From positions 26,956,254-27,020,253 of the forward strand of contig OV121086.1 in the NCBI GenBank assembly GCA_921293015.1: a DNA stretch of 64,000 nt, read 5' to 3'. This stretch comes from Phorcus lineatus (Eukaryota; Mollusca; Gastropoda; Trochida; Trochidae). The translations under genes were made by a program, and so were the position numbers. Positions 60,259 to 64,000 of this stretch are shown piece by piece. Every line of letters starts with the position of its first letter. Position 1 is the first letter of the stretch. The notes under the pieces were generated by a model. That model saw only the letters and a list, made by a program, of their open reading frames with translations, had not been told where the DNA came from and made no database searches.

Positions 60259-61021
60259 TTAGTCTCTTCACCCTGAATGTTGCCGTTGACGATAAATATC
60301 ATCATCCCCCAGTCATCGTTTCAAAGAATATCTCCATTATCGTAGTCATTAACAACAAACTTTCATAATCACCGTTAACATCATCGTCAAAAACAATATT
60401 TTTTCATTTCAGTAATTATATACTTAATCATGTACACATTTTTTACAATTCTGAGTTCAGTTGAGGTAAACAACATTAAACAAAACATCAATTTCTTTAA
60501 TAAACCTTTTAAAAAAAATTACTTATAGCCAAACAGTTTAAACTTATGAAAACCAAATCTAAGGAGTTAACCGACATGTTGTACTTGAATGACATGAAAT
60601 TATTTAGCTCAGAAATTGCCTCAACCTAACAGCGTGACCCAGTAAGGTGAAAAACGTTTAGTGCGTATGAATTCTTCATTCTAATAGTCCAAACACCCAT
60701 TGATGTGTAAATTACTTTATTCTCAAGTTTTTTCACTTTCGATCTTAAAGTTCTCTGTCGCCATATCATGGTTACATTTATTTCATTACGGATATTATCA
60801 AAATAAATTTCCAAATCGTCAAATGTATATTTTTGACCAAAACCGGGAATAATTAAAACATAGGCGACATGGGATCAAATTTCCAGGTTAATGAGTGTGC
60901 TTCATAAACCTTGTATGTGGCTTAAGTGAGCCAAAGTACCCTGTGACAAGTTTAGTTCACATCGCCTTCCTAAACTTACATCTATATCACGTAAATGTCA
61001 AAATACATGTATACATGTTAA

Positions 61022-61609
61022 AGAGCCACTCCGTGATTTTCATAACATATTATTTACCTTTGATACGAACCTAAATGTCATGTGGTGATATAAAATCAAA
61101 ACATCTTAACTTTTCGTGTCCAAAAGACATATATATGAAAAATACTGGTTTTCCATGAAAATCTAAAAACAGCCTTATAAATGCACAGAGGTGTAGATAT
61201 CACGTTCAATATACATGGATACTAGTTATATAACCTAACAAGCGCTATCAACTCCTAAGTGCCTTCTGGTTCCCGTTGCACAAAACACTAAGGTGACCTT
61301 AAGTCACTAAGGTAGCCTTAGAGCAATGTTAAATGATGGCACTAAGGTTAACCTTATAGTGTTAAGGTGTCTTGTGCAACGGCCCCCTGGCTGTTTTAGA
61401 TAAGTCTCAAAAATTACGTTTGACTATATTTGACGCGCGCCACTGTCGTGTTTTCGATCATAATTGTGACGTTCTACCTTCATATTGTCAATGTAAAAAA
61501 ACAATAAGCTTTATAATTTGTCTTTTGGTAACAGTCGATACTTCGCGATCAATTGACACCATTGATTAAGAATGGCATATATGACTCCAACAACTCACGG
61601 AGTTGCTCT
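61022..61609 (-). mobile_element. TTAA-flanked MITE carrying a nested MITE
   Basis: Inverted copy of 48154-48613, with TTAA at 61018-61021 and 61610-61613. The extra length comes from an insertion at 61273-61382. Confidence 0.75.
61273..61382. mobile_element. Nested palindromic MITE (CCGTTGCAC ends)
   Basis: About 110 bp, from ccgttgcacaaaacactaag to its diverged inverse ...gtgttaaggtgtcttgtgcaacgg, inserted in the TTAA-flanked MITE. Almost the whole element folds back on itself. Confidence 0.7.
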
Positions 61610-61689
61610 TTAAGAAGTCGACATTCTGCGTTCCATTTACATGTATTTCAGTTCAACAACTGTAAAGCACTACCAAACTACAGATGTGT

Positions 61690-61850
61690 CTGCAGTAAAT
61701 AAGTTTTCTGAATTACGTTTGAACCATTGGCGCGCGCCACTGTCCGGTCTTCGATCACAAATCTTGCAATGGCTTTTACCTGTTTATTGTTTACTGAACT
61801 GGAAGATGTTAATTTCAGATACAACTGATTCTCGATAAAATGTCACCATT
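61690..61850 (-). repeat. Partial relative of the TTAA MITE family
   Basis: gaattacgtttga...ggcgcgcgccactgtc...cttcgatca repeats the interior of the neighbouring MITE (61413-61470) in the same orientation. Confidence 0.45.
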
Positions 61851-63530
61851 TATGAAGTCTGACATATTTGAATCAAACAACACACTCTAGCTGTCCTTTC
61901 AAAACGAACGAAGACGTAATTTGCGACAGCTGCTCGGCCTTTGTCATTCACATTCTTATTAGAGCGCGCAGTAGCACATTGTACTAAGATCGTATTTCTC
62001 AAAATGTCTGTGGAAACTCTTTGAGGTCTTCGGTTCCAGCAGTTGTACTGCTGCATATCTGGGTATACTAGTGCAAATATCATGTAATTTGGAATGACTT
62101 TGAGGTATTACAGCATTGCGCAAAGGAAGTGACCCTTTCTGTCTATTTTAACATGCCAAAATTTGAAATTTTGCTCGAAAGACCAGATGATCCCTTAAAA
62201 AGTTCATGAATTGGCTATTTAACACACGGACAATCGGTGATCCTTTGTAAGTTTGCTGAAGTTATTTTATTGACGTCCAAACTAAACCCAAATTACATGA
62301 TAATTGCATAACGATTCAGTGGTAAGTGAACAAACTTTCGGTATGCAGCTGTATGTGTCGTGCATCTGCGGATATGTCTGATTCTAGACGTCTCTAAAAC
62401 GTCTGAAGTTGATTCCAAGATGTAACAGCGTCAAGGGGCCTTAACTTGTAGGAGCGCACGCTTTCGCTCACCTTCGGCCCCCAAGGTTTTTTTTGTTTCG
62501 ATACTCTTCATAAGTCAACGTCACCCCTGAAAATGTGTATTGAAATTCCCACCTTTGAGTTAAATAAGCCTTCAAAATTAAACCTGTGAGCCTCTCAAAA
62601 GTCGTTTAATATCATGTAATGCTGAAGTCTTACTTTTAAGGAATTTGGCTTGCCATTTCAGCTTTTAGCGAAGACTTTCTTGTTTCCAGCCAATCAGGCG
62701 GAAATGTTTCTTTTTAAAGTTCAGATTTAACTTTCTGAGCATGTGCTCTAAAGGAGTGTATAAGATTCAGCGTTACCAAACATATATTTCCAAAGCTCGA
62801 ATCAAGCGATTTCCTTGGGTTATTGTTTCAAAACAAATCTCAATACGAGTGATTTGAGTTAAAATTTCCTGATGAAAATTCATAGGGGTGATTGTGAAAC
62901 CGCTGATTGCCTTCGCCGCAAATTGATCATAGAAAAAACAGTACGTGTATCAGTATGGAAATAAAAGTTTGACAGATACACAGATTTCACTGTGTAGAGC
63001 AATCAAGACGTGCCAAATCGGTAGACACAAATGATTTCAAACCACTCTCTGTCAGAATGAAAAATAGAAATTATTTTTCCTGTCAAACAGATATTGTATA
63101 AACATTCAGATTTATCAATGTGTTTCAATGAAACTTATTGAATAAAACAAGACCTAAAACGTATAAATCATTTCAAAGACATGGAGACTCAGCTGTGTCA
63201 TCCGTCTTTGCAAGGAGAAAATAACATTGCATTTTCAATTTTCATGCTAATTCAATCTTGTGTTTCTCGACAACAAATTCCCAAGAGGTTGTCAGATTCT
63301 TTCTTGGGTGTCATGTGTTAATAAATCATTTCTTTGTTGGACACATGTTTATAAATAGTTATGTCCTTGGCGTTTAAAACATACAGCGATTTTAATACGT
63401 TTTCTATCATCAGATATATCATGTTTGAAAGAACATAACATAAATACATAAACATGGTAAATTGCTTTCACAAACATGGCTTTCTTTTAATCCCAAGGAC
63501 GTTAAACAATTGACAATCATCAAGAAAACT
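61851..63530. other. No gene recognised
   Basis: AT-rich DNA with no long open frame, splice-bounded exon or repeat I can identify. Confidence 0.4.
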
Positions 63531-63922
63531 ACCGTATTTCCTCAAATAGACGCTAACGGCTTCTATTTTTTTAAACGACCTTCATCCCTGGTGTTTAAAG
63601 CAAATCCTACGCCTATCCGAGATCGAACTCTATTAGTATAATATAGCAAGATAAATCTTACAATAATATTAAAATATCAGAATTTGACCATGACAAACTG
63701 ATTTTTAATGGCTCATAATTAGATCATAACTGAACTGGAACATACTAAACCAATTCGTATACTTTTTCTGGTGATTGAAAACAAATCAATATTTATCTTA
63801 GATTACGGAGGAAGCCGTTAGGTGGGGGCAAGACGTCTATTTTTTCCAAACGGTCGTGACCTAGGCGTCAATTTGAGACCTGTTTCAATTCGGGGCCCGG
63901 CCTTAATTCCGGAAAACACGGT
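63531..63922 (+). mobile_element. hAT-like MITE with ACCGTATTTCCTC ends
   Basis: Left accgtatttcctcaaatagacgc, right the inverse of accgtgttttccgg, with ggcgtc(a/t)att near both ends. The same end type is at 32870-33241. No clear 8 bp target duplication. Confidence 0.5.
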
Positions 63923-64000
63923 TTGTGAAACTGTTCAAAGACAAAAAATAGAAGACGTTCAGTGGAACAGAGAAGAAAGGCAGAAGCATTGCTGTGGTAG

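Overview
This is eukaryotic, AT-rich, intron-containing DNA crowded with transposable elements. The element set (BEL/Pao, DIRS-like, Tc1 with TA target duplications, a MULE with a FLYWCH remnant, arrays of about 150-170 bp modules resembling oyster 'pearl' elements, tRNA-derived SINEs) points to a marine invertebrate, most likely a mollusc. That assignment is inference. Two host genes can be assembled by eye; nearly everything else recognisable is mobile or repetitive.

Host gene 1 (774-10332, plus strand) has five exons, and all four introns are phase 0. It predicts a 257-residue secreted, N-glycosylated, mainly helical protein. Its layout (signal peptide, four long helices with long AB and CD loops, an F-x-x-K motif at the start of the last helix) resembles a class I long-chain helical cytokine of the IL-6/LIF/CNTF type. 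A consensus kappa-B site and an ISRE-like site lie upstream. Intron 1 holds a 2.3 kb tandem-module element and intron 4 a mariner remnant. This is the most interesting candidate in the window.

Host gene 2 (54481-39214, minus strand) has nine exons giving 307 residues. It is a mitochondrial enoyl-CoA hydratase of the ECHDC2/AUH family with both catalytic glutamates. Its introns hold a DIRS-like element (39.83-43.08 kb), a SINE, a TTAA-flanked MITE, a 1.74 kb long-TIR transposon and a three-unit module array.

Between the genes are several layers of elements. A Tc1 pseudogene lies at 16.5-17.4 kb. A MULE (18377-19730) is nested in an older MITE. A young BEL/Pao LTR element (21779-27706, minus) has near-identical LTRs and a 5 bp target duplication but lacks reverse transcriptase and RNase H. 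A 145 bp module array spans 28.8-30.5 kb. One Tc1 element (30604-32153) has an early stop; another (34307-35788) looks intact and sits inside an older TIR element. Further Helitron-like and MITE copies occupy 36.3-38.8 kb. From 54.5 kb to the end I see no gene, only a nested TTAA MITE, a hAT-like MITE and a cluster of CACGTG boxes. No functional tRNA, rRNA, CRISPR or bacterial feature was found.
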